A stretch of 34,134 bases of DNA from Segatella cerevisiae. GTDB taxonomy: Bacteria > Bacteroidota > Bacteroidia > Bacteroidales > Bacteroidaceae. The first letter of the stretch is position 1, and each line of letters opens with the position of its first letter. Position numbers and translations under genes: made by a program. Positions 7,674 through 16,914 of this stretch are shown here, one piece after another. The notes below the pieces were generated by a model. The model saw only the letters and a list, made by a program, of their open reading frames with translations, was not told the origin of the DNA and did not search any database. The stretch covers positions 1 to 34,134 of the forward strand of contig NZ_JAMXLY010000039.1 in the NCBI RefSeq assembly GCF_024054555.1, in the 5' to 3' direction.

Positions 7674-9143
7674 TTATTCCCGCACCAAGTTTCTTTCTGC
7701 GTCAATCCTAAGGAATATAAACAAGAGGATCGTGAATCCCCATAACGAAGAGCCTCCATAACTGAAGAAGGGCAAAGGAATTCCGATGACAGGTGTCAGA
7801 CCCAGAACCATCCCCACATTAATAAAGACATGGAATAAGAATATGCTCAACACGCTATAGCCATAGACGCGCCCAAATCGGAAAGGCTGTCGCTCCGAGA
7901 GATAGACCAATCGGATAATCAATGCCAGGAAGAGCAACAATACCCCTGCACTACCCAGGAATCCTTCCTCTTCTCCTACAGTACAGAAGATAAAGTCGGT
8001 ATCCTGCTCAGGGACAAATTTCAATTTGGTCTGTGTGCCGTTCAGGAAACCTTTTCCCTGCAAGCCGCCGGACCCAATAGCGATCTCACTCTGATGCACA
8101 TTGTAGCCAGCCCCTGCCAAATCATCATCCAACCCCAATACGACATTTATTCTCACGCGTTGGTGAGGTTCGAGTACACTATTCAGCACATAGTCAGCCG
8201 AATAGAAAAAGATGATCGAACCTACTGCAAATGCGGCAATATAGAAATAACTCTTTACCCTCGTGCTCAACCCCTCATAGAGCAGGAAACCGATCAGGAC
8301 AGCACAGAGGAAAAGTTGTACCCATACAATATCGAAAGGTATGACAAATTCTGAAAAGAGCAGGAATGCTATCGTAATTCCCAAGCACAAACCGATGACC
8401 CAACGCGTAAGACGCCTGTCCTTGCAATAGATTCGGATCATCCCGGAGCAGAAGATCTGCACGAGCAGGAGCACGATGAATTTACCCACTGAAGTCGGGG
8501 TATCCCATAGGAACAACTGTTCGTATTTAATGCCTACGACAAAATAGATCACCATCGCGACGGCAGTGAAGAGGATACTTCCCGGCATTCCTTCCCGATA
8601 AAACATCAGGAAGAAGGATAAATAAACCAATGCTGAACCGGTCTCTTTCTGGGCAATGATCATCAGCATCGGCAAGATGACGATGGCACTGGCGCAAAAG
8701 AAATCTTTCCATTTATGGATGTCAAAACCATAACTGCCCATAAACTTGGATATTGCCAAAGCTGTCGCGAACTTGGCAAGTTCTGCAGGTTGAAGGTGTA
8801 TTGGTCCAAATACCAACCATGAACGAGAGCCCTTGATCTCATGGGGGTTGAAAATAGTCAGGAAAAGCAAGATCATAAACGCCGCATAAATCACATAGGC
8901 AAACGTATCATAAAAACTGTCATCCAGCATGAGGATGACGAATCCCAGTACGATAGACGTACCGATCCAGATCACCTGCATACCCGAACGCGTGCTCAGA
9001 CTGAATATATCCGTTTCGCCAAATGTATAACTGGCTCCACACACACTTATCCATCCAAAGACGAGTAGTGCCAAATAGATGCCTATCGTCCACCAGTCAA
9101 GTGAACGAAGTACACTAGTTTGTTGTGTCGGTGTTTGAATCAT
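7674..9143 (-). CDS. rodA: RodA, SEDS peptidoglycan glycosyltransferase
   Basis: A 489-aa polytopic membrane protein of the SEDS family, which polymerises lipid II into glycan strands in the elongasome with PBP2 as transpeptidase partner. Visible hallmarks are about ten hydrophobic segments, the SRSWLVFGPIHLQPAELAK motif, the large loop with GYNVHQSEIAIGSGG and FVPEQDTDFIFCTVGEEEG, and the C-terminal FFSYGGSSLWG. The length is greater than the Gram-negative norm of about 370 because of extra residues between central membrane helices (about 200-300), as in other Bacteroidales. It is the last gene of the mre operon. Confidence 0.95.
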   Translation of the reverse strand: MIQTPTQQTSVLRSLDWWTIGIYLALLVFGWISVCGASYTFGETDIFSLSTRSGMQVIWIGTSIVLGFVILMLDDSFYDTFAYVIYAAFMILLFLTIFNPHEIKGSRSWLVFGPIHLQPAELAKFATALAISKFMGSYGFDIHKWKDFFCASAIVILPMLMIIAQKETGSALVYLSFFLMFYREGMPGSILFTAVAMVIYFVVGIKYEQLFLWDTPTSVGKFIVLLLVQIFCSGMIRIYCKDRRLTRWVIGLCLGITIAFLLFSEFVIPFDIVWVQLFLCAVLIGFLLYEGLSTRVKSYFYIAAFAVGSIIFFYSADYVLNSVLEPHQRVRINVVLGLDDDLAGAGYNVHQSEIAIGSGGLQGKGFLNGTQTKLKFVPEQDTDFIFCTVGEEEGFLGSAGVLLLFLALIIRLVYLSERQPFRFGRVYGYSVLSIFLFHVFINVGMVLGLTPVIGIPLPFFSYGGSSLWGFTILLFIFLRIDAERNLVRE

Positions 9144-9269
9144 TTCCCAAACAAATATTTATCAACTGCCTAAACGGCCATCAATCCTTTAAAACTTTTA
9201 TAGGTCAAGACCCCTTCCTGCGAAAGCGATCCCGAAGCCAGTTCCCAGACAGGTCTGAGAAAGAAGTCT

Positions 9270-11120
9270 CTAGCGGTTAGCCTTGCCATAAGCAATGCGA
9301 CGTTCAGAGAACTCCTCGGCCATCTTCTCGGAAGAAGGTGACAACTTACCTTTCAGATACTGTTCCATCATCAGACCGCCGATAGGCACACCGTAAACGG
9401 CTCCCCATCCGCCATTCTCGACATAGACGACTATGGCGATCTTAGGATGATTCATCGGGGCGAATCCCATGAACACGGAGTGGTCCTGTCCTCTATTCTG
9501 AGCTGTTCCCGACTTGCCGCAAGGCGTAAAGTCATAACGTGCAAGTGCCTTACATGTACCACGAAGGGCAGAACCACGCATACCTTGGACAACCAAGTCA
9601 TAAGCATACAGGCTCCCCCGCGTATAATGACGTTGACGGAACTTCGGGTCAATGGATCTGCCCTTGATCTTACTTACGACATGAGGAATATAATAATAGC
9701 CTCGATTGGCAACTGTTGCGCCAAGATTGGCTATCTGAAGAGGAGTCAGACAAACTTCACCTTGTCCTATGGCAATGGAGATGACGGTCAAGCCATTCCA
9801 AGATCCGTTATAAGCTTTATCATAGAAATGGGCGTTAGGGATCAGACCACGCTTCTCACCCGGCAGATCTACACCTAATTTATAGCCAAAGCCCATACTG
9901 ACCATATAGTCCCGCCAGACATCCATCGCATCCTGAACATTCTTGTATTTCCGTCTATTGGCCATCATATGGAAGAAGCCCCAGCAGAAGTAAGAGTTGC
10001 AGGAAGTTGTAATAGCATCCACTACATTCAAAGGTGACGGGTGACTATGGCAACCGATATGCAATCCTTTATAATAAAATCCTCTGTGACAAGGATATAA
10101 TGTATGCCTGTTGATGATCCCCTCTGTCAGGAAAGTGACAGCCTGGGACGTCTTGAAAGTTGATCCCGGAGGATACTGTCCTTGTATAGAACGATTGAGC
10201 ATCGGTTTCCATACGTTTCTGGAGAGGGCATTCTCCATTTTTCCGCGCATCCGGCCAACCATCAGACGAGGATCATAAGTTGGAGAAGAGACCATACAGA
10301 GCACCTGCCCCGTAGAAGGCTCTATCGCTACGATAGCGCCTATCTTTCCCTTCAGCAACCGCTCGCCTAGGGTCTGGAGTTTCCAGTCCAGTCCTAAAGT
10401 CAGGTCTTTACCGGGTACGGGGCGGTGGTCAAACTTGCCATGCTGATAACTGCCCTGTATACGGCCATGGGCATCACGAAGAAGAATCTGAACACCTTTC
10501 ACGCCGCGGAGGTCTTTCTCATAAGACCGTTCTATTCCCATCTTCCCGATATAGTCACCGGGTTGATAATAAGGATCCTCCTCTATATCACTTTCTGAGA
10601 CCTCACCTACATCGCCTAAGACATGGGCGCCATAAGGAGTCGCATATTGACGGATACTCCGCTTCTGAATATAGAAACCGGGGAATCGGAAACTTTTCTC
10701 TTGGAACACACTGAATTCCTTATCCGAAAGTTGGGTCATGAAAAGTTGCTGGGTAAAGCGGGAATAACCGGGATTCTTACGGTAATCCTTGATATCGTTC
10801 ATCCTTTTGATAAACCACTGTTTGGTGATTCCAAGAGAGTTACAAAAATCGAGTGTATCCAGATGTCCCTTCTCCTCATCCATGACGACCATAATGTCGT
10901 AAGAAGGTTGATTGTAGACCAGCAACTTTCCGTTTCTGTCAAAAATCGTGCCGCGTGAAGGGTATTCAATCTTCTTGAGAAACGCATTGGAGTCAGCATT
11001 CTTCTTGTAATTGTCACTGGCAATCTGAAGAGCGAACAGTCTGACAATGTATAAAACCACTATTGCCAAGGCCACTCCTCCAATGACATATTTCCGATTT
11101 TCAAGATTAAAATCTTTCAT
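9270..11120 (-). CDS. mrdA: Penicillin-binding protein 2, elongasome transpeptidase
   Basis: A 616-aa class B PBP that cross-links side-wall peptidoglycan together with RodA. It has a short cytoplasmic end and one membrane anchor (about 11-33), then the dimerisation segment with RGTIFDRNG at about 56-64. The transpeptidase domain carries the three active-site motifs: S320-T-F-K (nucleophile), S373-C-N and K536-S-G. The cysteines and histidines at 344-360 (CHRGFYYKG...GCHSH) resemble the metal-binding region near the active site in some PBP2 proteins. It is placed 43 bases after mreD and 126 bases before rodA. Confidence 0.95.
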   Translation of the reverse strand: MKDFNLENRKYVIGGVALAIVVLYIVRLFALQIASDNYKKNADSNAFLKKIEYPSRGTIFDRNGKLLVYNQPSYDIMVVMDEEKGHLDTLDFCNSLGITKQWFIKRMNDIKDYRKNPGYSRFTQQLFMTQLSDKEFSVFQEKSFRFPGFYIQKRSIRQYATPYGAHVLGDVGEVSESDIEEDPYYQPGDYIGKMGIERSYEKDLRGVKGVQILLRDAHGRIQGSYQHGKFDHRPVPGKDLTLGLDWKLQTLGERLLKGKIGAIVAIEPSTGQVLCMVSSPTYDPRLMVGRMRGKMENALSRNVWKPMLNRSIQGQYPPGSTFKTSQAVTFLTEGIINRHTLYPCHRGFYYKGLHIGCHSHPSPLNVVDAITTSCNSYFCWGFFHMMANRRKYKNVQDAMDVWRDYMVSMGFGYKLGVDLPGEKRGLIPNAHFYDKAYNGSWNGLTVISIAIGQGEVCLTPLQIANLGATVANRGYYYIPHVVSKIKGRSIDPKFRQRHYTRGSLYAYDLVVQGMRGSALRGTCKALARYDFTPCGKSGTAQNRGQDHSVFMGFAPMNHPKIAIVVYVENGGWGAVYGVPIGGLMMEQYLKGKLSPSSEKMAEEFSERRIAYGKANR

Positions 11121-11163
11121 TCGACCAATTTATCCTCTTTCAGAAAACAGAATATTCGCAGAC

Positions 11164-11685
11164 CTAACTATCTATTCTTGATGATGACCTTTTACCTAAA
11201 TTCTCTATAACGACCAGAAATACCATAGTGATAATAAAACTGCCAATCACACAAGCCAACCATTGCAACCAGTTGAAGAAACTGAAGATCTCCAAGGTGA
11301 AGAACAACAGGCAATAGATGAAGACTATCACCATGGAATAATTGAAAAAGACTTGAAAGCCCATTGTATGGATGGATGGAGAGAAATCATCTGCTGCATC
11401 CCGAGGTATAAACAGTTGCAATACATAAGGCTGAATCAATGCTATAAAGGTCATGGAGCCGGCTGCAACTCCAGGCGTATTCGCAAAGATATCGACTGCC
11501 AAACCCAAGAAGAAACTCCAAAGTAGAACGGCATACTGAGGGTAGTTGCTTCGGAAATGAAGCACCAGATAGACATACAGCAACGGCGTCGCACAATGGA
11601 ACAACTGTATATGGTTGAGCACCAGTACCTGGGCCAGCAACAGAAGCAGGAAGACCAACAGACGATGTAAATTATCCATATTCAT
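11164..11685 (-). CDS. mreD: Rod shape-determining protein MreD
   Basis: A 173-aa, very hydrophobic inner-membrane protein with five or six predicted helices, starting MNMDNLHRLLVFLLLLLAQ. Sequence conservation in MreD is low; the call rests on size, hydrophobicity, local similarity to Bacteroidales MreD (QVLVLNHIQLF, and VDIFANTPGVAAGSMTFIA) and strict position between mreC (3-base gap) and PBP2. It is part of the complex linking cytoplasmic MreB filaments with the wall-synthesis enzymes. Confidence 0.9.
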   Translation of the reverse strand: MNMDNLHRLLVFLLLLLAQVLVLNHIQLFHCATPLLYVYLVLHFRSNYPQYAVLLWSFFLGLAVDIFANTPGVAAGSMTFIALIQPYVLQLFIPRDAADDFSPSIHTMGFQVFFNYSMVIVFIYCLLFFTLEIFSFFNWLQWLACVIGSFIITMVFLVVIENLGKRSSSRIDS

Positions 11686-11688
11686 AAG

Positions 11689-12564
11689 CTAATTCTCATC
11701 CCCTCCTTCCTTCTCCTTTATGGAATCCTGAGCGGCTCGCAATACCTGGAGACGCTCCTGCATCACAGCATCATCAATCACGCATACATCACGCAGATTT
11801 CCGAAATCCGTGGATAACTTGACCATCAGACGATAAGACAATCCGTCTGAAGAATTATAGACATGTAATATCGTTCCTGCAAGGATCCCCGGAGGAAAGA
11901 CTGAAGAATAACCGCTCGTAACAATCTGGTCATGGAGTTTGAAATGGGCATGCAACGGGACATCGTCGACATAAGCAGTACTTGAGGAACCGCCTGTCCA
12001 ATGCAAGTAGCCGAAATAGCCCCTGTTACGGATAGATACGCTTATATTAGATTGGGAATTCAGTACTGGGATGACAACCGAATAGTGGTCAGAAGCCAGA
12101 TAGACGATCCCGACAACACCAGTGCCGCAAACGACTCCCATATCTTTCTTGACGCCATCTGCAGAGCCTTTGTCAAGCGTAATGAAGTTATCCCGCTTGT
12201 CCAGGGAATTGCTCACGACTTTGGCTGGAATCAACCTATAGTTGCGGAGCATATCCAATTGGGCACTCTTCATCACATTCTTATCTCCCGACACCTTTTC
12301 CAGATGATGAGACAATTGCATCAACTCATGTTCCAAATAAACATTACGCTGGGTCAGCTGCTGATTCACTTTAGAAAGAGAAAAGAGATGCTCGATGTTG
12401 GCATCCCATTCATATACCTTCCCGGCCACTGCATTAGCAGAAGAAAAAAAAATACTACCTTGATAGCTATTCCACTGAAACAGCAGCATAAAGCTCATCA
12501 CCTCCAGAAGTATGAAGACGAACCAATGGTTATATTTTGCCAGAAATTCGATTAAATTTTTCAT
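11689..12564 (-). CDS. mreC: Rod shape-determining protein MreC
   Basis: A 291-aa periplasmic scaffold of the elongasome. It has one membrane anchor (about 13-30), a coiled-coil region (about 62-105, NQQLTQRNVYLEHELMQLSH) and the double beta-barrel domain with the family patterns DNFITLDKGSADGVKKDMGV, GIVYLASDHYSVVIPVLN and GILAGTI. It ends in a short charged tail (SIKEKEGGDEN). mreD starts 3 bases later. An 80-base gap with a hairpin separates it from mreB. Confidence 0.94.
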   Translation of the reverse strand: MKNLIEFLAKYNHWFVFILLEVMSFMLLFQWNSYQGSIFFSSANAVAGKVYEWDANIEHLFSLSKVNQQLTQRNVYLEHELMQLSHHLEKVSGDKNVMKSAQLDMLRNYRLIPAKVVSNSLDKRDNFITLDKGSADGVKKDMGVVCGTGVVGIVYLASDHYSVVIPVLNSQSNISVSIRNRGYFGYLHWTGGSSSTAYVDDVPLHAHFKLHDQIVTSGYSSVFPPGILAGTILHVYNSSDGLSYRLMVKLSTDFGNLRDVCVIDDAVMQERLQVLRAAQDSIKEKEGGDEN

Positions 12565-12579
12565 ATCTATCCACTTCTA

Positions 12580-12606
12580 CCCCATTCCATGATACTGGAA
12601 ATGGGG
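12580..12606 (-). other. Intercistronic hairpin between mreB and mreC
   Basis: CCCCATTCC (12580-12588) pairs with GGAAATGGGG (12597-12606), leaving one bulged base and an 8-base loop. No T-run follows on the minus strand, so an RNA stability or processing element, or a partial attenuator, is more likely than a full terminator. Confidence 0.5.
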
Positions 12607-12644
12607 CTGTCCTCACCTTTAAGCAAAGACCTTGAGAAGATACA

Positions 12645-13667
12645 TTATCTCATCAAGAAAGAGAAACGGTCTACATTTTTCAATGCAATGCCCGCACCCT
12701 TGGCAACACTGTGCAAAGGATCTTCTGCAATATGGAATGGAATCTTAATCTTGTCCGTCAAACGCTTGTCAAGACCTCTCAGCAAAGCACCGCCGCCAGT
12801 CAGGTAAATACCGTTCTTGACGACATCGGCGTACAACTCAGGAGGTGTATTCTCCAAAGCACTCAGGACTGCATTTTCTATCTTCGCTACCGTCTTATCC
12901 AAGCAATGGGCAATCTCTTGATAGCAAACAGGAACTTCCATAGGAAGAGCAGTAATCCGGTTAGGTCCATGGACGATGTAATCTTCAGGAGCCTCATCTC
13001 CCAAATCTGTAAGCGCAGAACCGACATGTATCTTGACCCGCTCTGCCATACGTTCACTCACTTTGACATTGTGCTGGCGACTCATATATTCTTGAATATC
13101 GGCAGTGAGGTCATCACCGGCAATACGAATGGAATTATTGCAGACGATACCGCCCAAGGAAATGACTGCAATCTCAGTACTTCCCCCGCCGATATCGACG
13201 ATCATATTTCCTTCAGGCGCCTCAACATCAATGCCTATGCCGATAGCTGCTGCCATCGGTTCAAAGATCAAATAGACATCACGGCCGTCAGCATGTTCGG
13301 CAGAATCTCTCACTGCTCTCAGTTCAACTTCAGTTGAGCCTGAGGGTACACCAATAACCATTCTCAGAGACGGGGAGAACAGACGACTGCCTGTATGCAC
13401 CATCTTGATCAATCCCCGCATCATCTGCTCGCAAGCCGTAAAGTCAGCGATCACACCATCACGAAGAGGACGGACTGTACGAATATTATCATGTGTCTTT
13501 TCGTACATCATCTTTGCCTTCTCACCGACTGCAATCATTTTATTGGTACGACGATCAAGAGCCACCACTGACGGCTCGTCAACTACGATCTTATCATCAC
13601 TGATAATGATCGTATTGGCGGTTCCCAGATCCATTGCGATTTCCTGAATGAATGAAAAAAATCCCAT
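12645..13667 (-). CDS. mreB: Rod shape-determining protein MreB
   Basis: A 340-aa bacterial actin that guides side-wall synthesis. Actin-fold motifs are clear: phosphate-1 DLGTANT (residues 13-19), connect-1 and RPLRDGVIADF, phosphate-2 DIGGGSTEIAVISLGG, and the adenosine motif TGGGALLRGLD. Length and start match the family. A 64-base gap follows the IMP cyclohydrolase gene, with no promoter of its own seen, so the genes are probably co-transcribed from the promoter near 14369. Confidence 0.97.
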   Translation of the reverse strand: MGFFSFIQEIAMDLGTANTIIISDDKIVVDEPSVVALDRRTNKMIAVGEKAKMMYEKTHDNIRTVRPLRDGVIADFTACEQMMRGLIKMVHTGSRLFSPSLRMVIGVPSGSTEVELRAVRDSAEHADGRDVYLIFEPMAAAIGIGIDVEAPEGNMIVDIGGGSTEIAVISLGGIVCNNSIRIAGDDLTADIQEYMSRQHNVKVSERMAERVKIHVGSALTDLGDEAPEDYIVHGPNRITALPMEVPVCYQEIAHCLDKTVAKIENAVLSALENTPPELYADVVKNGIYLTGGGALLRGLDKRLTDKIKIPFHIAEDPLHSVAKGAGIALKNVDRFSFLMR

Positions 13668-13731
13668 GTCTTAATTTCTTGATTATTCTAAGCTTAAAAT
13701 ATAATCTCTTCCTTTGGCAAGAACCGCCCTT

Positions 13732-14340
13732 CTATTTCTTTCCGAGAGTTCCTGCAAACCAAGTATGTATGTCTGTATCATAATGGCTGCTGACTGCAAA
13801 GGCACGCTCCGCAAATGATCTGCGGTCTTCGAGGGATGTCTCCCCTCCTTTTTGATTCAACAGATCCAAGAGTTTACCGTATTCAGACTTGCTCGGCACG
13901 ATGACAACATCCTTGAAATTCTTTGCACCGGCACGAATCAGAGAGATGCCACCTATATCAATTTTTTCTATGATGTCCTGCTCTTTGGCGCCATTGGCAA
14001 CAGTCTCCTCGAAAGGATACAAGTCGACGATGACCAGGTCTATAGCAGGTATCTGATATTTCTTCATTTCTTCCAAGTCTCCGGAATTATCCCGGCGAGC
14101 CAATATGCCACCGAAGATTCTCGGATGCAGTGTCTTCACGCGTCCTCCCAAAATAGAAGGATATGTGGTAACTTCCTCGACTTTCTCACAAGGAAAGCCT
14201 TGAGATTCTATAAACTTTTGGGTCCCGCCCGTGCTTAAAAACTTAACTCCCTCTTCATGAAGTTTTGCAAGGATATTCTCCAAGCCGTCCTTATGAAAGA
14301 CTGAAATCAAAGCAGTCTTTATCCTCTTCGTTTCTGACAT
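13732..14340 (-). CDS. purH: IMP cyclohydrolase, stand-alone PurH N-terminal domain
   Basis: A 202-aa protein matching only the MGS-like IMP cyclohydrolase half of PurH, the last step of purine synthesis (FAICAR to IMP). Seen: ALISVFHKDGLENI, KFLSTGGT, TTYPSILGGRVKTLHPRI, GGILARR, IDLVIVDLYPFE, IEKIDIGGISLIRAGAKNF, and the domain end FAVSSHYDTDI. The usual PurH is about 500-510 aa, with the AICAR transformylase domain following directly. Here a clean stop comes 15 residues after that point, and only 64 bases remain before mreB, so no room exists for a frameshifted second half. The transformylase must be encoded elsewhere. The gene heads the mre operon. Confidence 0.85.
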   Translation of the reverse strand: MSETKRIKTALISVFHKDGLENILAKLHEEGVKFLSTGGTQKFIESQGFPCEKVEEVTTYPSILGGRVKTLHPRIFGGILARRDNSGDLEEMKKYQIPAIDLVIVDLYPFEETVANGAKEQDIIEKIDIGGISLIRAGAKNFKDVVIVPSKSEYGKLLDLLNQKGGETSLEDRRSFAERAFAVSSHYDTDIHTWFAGTLGKK

Positions 14341-14368
14341 ATACTTAGGTAAATATATTTATAGGTTG

Positions 14369-14376
14369 CAAAGTTA
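14369..14376 (-). promoter_or_regulatory. Promoter -7 element of the purH-mre operon
   Basis: TAACTTTG on the minus strand fits TAnnTTTG. A partial -33 (ATTG, 14398-14395) lies 18 bases upstream. The start codon is about 28 bases downstream of the box. Confidence 0.65.
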
Positions 14377-14622
14377 CTAAATTCCATTGAATCCCAATGA
14401 TAAAAAACCATAAATCTTGGGATTAACCCCAAACAAAACGATTGCAGACTACGAAATGAACGGGAATAGTGTTTTTCTTCTCACTATAAAATTATTTCTC
14501 GAAAAATGTACAATTTATAATCAACTCCCCTTTATCGTTCCAAAACTTCATTAAAGTAATACTTAAACCATTCACAGTGACAACAATTCCGCCGTAGGTT
14601 GAGCAGAAAACGGTTATCCGGT

Positions 14623-14659
14623 CTCTGGGAAGGTCGTGGAATACGTCACCCTCCCAGAG
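14623..14659 (-). terminator. Probable terminator hairpin after the second receptor
   Basis: CTCTGGGA (14623-14630) pairs with TCCCAGAG (14652-14659), and GGT/ACC continues the stem inward past one mismatch. Only a short T-run (TTTT) follows on the minus strand, so termination strength is uncertain. Confidence 0.55.
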
Positions 14660-14713
14660 GCATGAACCGATAAAAGAATATTGATCTTCCTACGAACTGA
14701 TTCTCCGAATCGC

Positions 14714-16789
14714 TTATTTTTTGAATCGTGACGTGTCCACCTCTTTATGGGTCTTTTCCTTATATCCGCCAAACTTATACGTAAAGGCTATCCCGAATTC
14801 CCGGTAACATGAGAAATCCATATTCAGATTCTGTCCTTTAAAGTCAATCCGGGGATTGATCACCGAGGTCTGAAACAGATCATTGCAGAACACTTTCAGG
14901 ATGGCATGCTTTTTCAGGAACTGCCAGCGGGCGCTCAAATCCACACTCCCTGACGAAGGCAGGTTATAGGTTGCCTGAATGGCTTTTGAACGAATGTATC
15001 CGTCAACGGACATCGTAATATCAGGACGGGTAGATAGGGTCAGCGTATTATGGAGTTGTGCGATGCCATAGATGACATGGCGGTCAAAGGGAATATCATA
15101 GAACTGATCAGCTTTCTCTCTTTGCCAGACGCCCATCAACGTTAACCGTGTGTCGAGGAAATTCCCGAATTTGAAAGGCAGCATGGTCTGAACTCCGGCT
15201 TGCTGCTGAAAATTGAAATTCAGATTCTTGTAACTGATGGTCAACCGGTCATGACGCTGATAAGGCGTCTGCACGAAATAATCTTTATCGTGATCAAACC
15301 AAGCCGTAAACTGGTATTTGCTTTTGAGCAGGTAAACCAATGTGAGTTGGTAATTGTTGCTCGGTTTCAAATCCGGATTTCCGGTAATCTCATTGTAGCC
15401 GCCATTGCTATAACTGGTAAAATTCGTCATTTCCCAATATTCGGGATAGTTCCGATTACTACTCAGTCCGATCTGAAACATCTGTCCGGGAGCAGGGGTA
15501 TAGGTCAGATTGAAGGTAGGATACCAGTTCCATTGATGCCAGACAGGTGTATGATAATACTCTGCGGCAACGGACGCATCAAGGGATAACTTACTGCTGA
15601 AGTTTTTTGTCAGTCCGAAATAGAGATTTAGGTCGTCTTCACGAAATCGGGTATATTCTGATGAAGGGGCATCCCCAGTTGTCGTTTCTATCTCTTTGTA
15701 TTGTTGATTGGAATGGTTGACACTCGTAGAATAGATGACCCCATAATTGATTCCCCAATTGTTCTTCAGATTGTGTTCCTGAGAAAGGAAGAATTTCCAC
15801 CGGTCGACCTGCTGGTCGTTTTCGACAACATAATCGAGAGTGCCGGTTGGCAGCGTACTTGAAAGATGCTGATTTTCGGGATCATGATAGTAAGTCATCT
15901 CTGCCCCTGCCTTGAATCCGAAAGGTGCACTGTAATCCAAGCGGAGATTGTGCAGCCACGGTTTTGAGTTCTGTGTATTCGTCCCCAAGATATTACCAGA
16001 AATATGTTCTGCAAAGTCATCCTTATTATATTCGCCATTGTAGACCAGGCTCAACTGATGGTTCTCTGCAAAATTGTAATCCATTCCCAGACGGTAATTA
16101 TGAGTTGTGCCATTTCCGTCGTTTATCTCATGGGTATTGATGTTGTGCACGGTCCCGTCATCCAAATGATGATGTGATTCTTCGTCTGTCACGGAATAAC
16201 GATTACCATGGTCATACTGATACATCAGGTCCATGTCAAATTTTCCTTTCTGATAAAACAACGAGGCACGCTCTGTGAAAGTTGCATTATGCGTTTGGGA
16301 CCACCCTGAATACCATTCTCCCCGCAGAGGCGTCAGTTCTCCTGCACTATGCTTCAGTTTGATGTTGATGAGTGCACCGCGCACCTGCATTTTGGCAGGC
16401 GCATTGTACATAACATCCACCTTCTCAATCCTACTTGCAGGCATGCTCTTTAGTAAGGTATTCACCTCCTCTACTGTCATATTGGTCACCTTGCCATCGA
16501 TGACGACAGTAGCGGGAAGTCCGCCCAACAAGACCTTTTCGTCCTGTACCTGTACACCGGGGATCTCTTTCAGTGCATCATAGATATCATCTACGGATTT
16601 CTTTTCTATAAGGCGCGGCAGGTCATAAGTGATCGTACTGCCATTGACCTTTGCTATCGGGTGCTCTCCTTTCACTACGACATCCGGCAGTTCATGAATG
16701 ATACTGTCCATCCGCAAAGAATCTGTCTGCTGGGCCTTCAAGACTGTTGAAGACAACAGCAATATCAAGAATAAAAGTATTTTTTCCAT
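14714..16789 (-). CDS. TonB-linked outer-membrane beta-barrel receptor, TCS-associated
   Basis: A 691-aa outer-membrane protein. The open frame runs back to 16840, but the ATG at 16789 gives a clean signal peptide (MEKILLFLILLLSSTVLKAQ), and the longer form would overlap its own promoter. A plug-like domain (about 30-145) has LPDVVVKGEHPIAKV, ALKEIPGVQVQ, VVIDGKVTNMTVEEVNTLL and ASRIEKVDVMYNAPAKMQVRG. A long barrel with many aromatic strands follows. It resembles the first receptor in overall plan but is a distinct paralogue, and has no SusD neighbour. It is divergent from a histidine kinase/response regulator pair with a shared 137-base control region, so the pair probably regulates it. The ligand is not deducible. 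Confidence 0.82.
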   Translation of the reverse strand: MEKILLFLILLLSSTVLKAQQTDSLRMDSIIHELPDVVVKGEHPIAKVNGSTITYDLPRLIEKKSVDDIYDALKEIPGVQVQDEKVLLGGLPATVVIDGKVTNMTVEEVNTLLKSMPASRIEKVDVMYNAPAKMQVRGALINIKLKHSAGELTPLRGEWYSGWSQTHNATFTERASLFYQKGKFDMDLMYQYDHGNRYSVTDEESHHHLDDGTVHNINTHEINDGNGTTHNYRLGMDYNFAENHQLSLVYNGEYNKDDFAEHISGNILGTNTQNSKPWLHNLRLDYSAPFGFKAGAEMTYYHDPENQHLSSTLPTGTLDYVVENDQQVDRWKFFLSQEHNLKNNWGINYGVIYSTSVNHSNQQYKEIETTTGDAPSSEYTRFREDDLNLYFGLTKNFSSKLSLDASVAAEYYHTPVWHQWNWYPTFNLTYTPAPGQMFQIGLSSNRNYPEYWEMTNFTSYSNGGYNEITGNPDLKPSNNYQLTLVYLLKSKYQFTAWFDHDKDYFVQTPYQRHDRLTISYKNLNFNFQQQAGVQTMLPFKFGNFLDTRLTLMGVWQREKADQFYDIPFDRHVIYGIAQLHNTLTLSTRPDITMSVDGYIRSKAIQATYNLPSSGSVDLSARWQFLKKHAILKVFCNDLFQTSVINPRIDFKGQNLNMDFSCYREFGIAFTYKFGGYKEKTHKEVDTSRFKK

Positions 16790-16809
16790 TTCATTCAGTA
16801 TTTCTGTCA

Positions 16810-16841
16810 CAAAATTACGGAGAAACATAGGGCGAGGCAAA
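16810..16841 (-). promoter_or_regulatory. Promoter of the second receptor
   Basis: On the minus strand TTTG (16841-16838), a 20-base spacer and TAATTTTG (16817-16810) match the Bacteroidota consensus. The two repeat boxes at 16851-16885 lie directly upstream, the usual place for an activator. Confidence 0.72.
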
Positions 16842-16850
16842 CTTTCACGC

Positions 16851-16885
16851 TTATTTAGACTTAAGTGTAGTGTTATTTAGTCTTA
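16851..16885. promoter_or_regulatory. Direct-repeat operator candidate for the response regulator
   Basis: TTATTTAGACTTA (16851-16863) and TTATTTAGTCTTA (16873-16885) differ at one of 13 positions and start exactly 22 bases apart. OmpR-family regulators bind tandem direct repeats on one helix face, and this pair sits in the divergent control region next to an OmpR-type regulator gene. The binding protein is an inference. Confidence 0.6.
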
Positions 16886-16914
16886 TCATTTCAGGCTGTC
16901 CAAGATAAAAAAAG

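Larger units (their letters stand above)
14341..14713. other. Intergenic region between the purH operon and the second receptor
   Basis: This 373-base stretch holds the purH promoter at its left edge and a receptor 3' hairpin at its right. The middle (14400-14600) is AT-rich with no open frame or clear repeat. Confidence 0.6.

Noticed and set aside
12711..13337. 208-codon frame opposite mreB
   Set aside because: Antisense shadow of a highly conserved gene.
16790..16840. Longer start for the second receptor
   Set aside because: It would remove the clean signal peptide from the N-terminus and overlap the receptor's own promoter.
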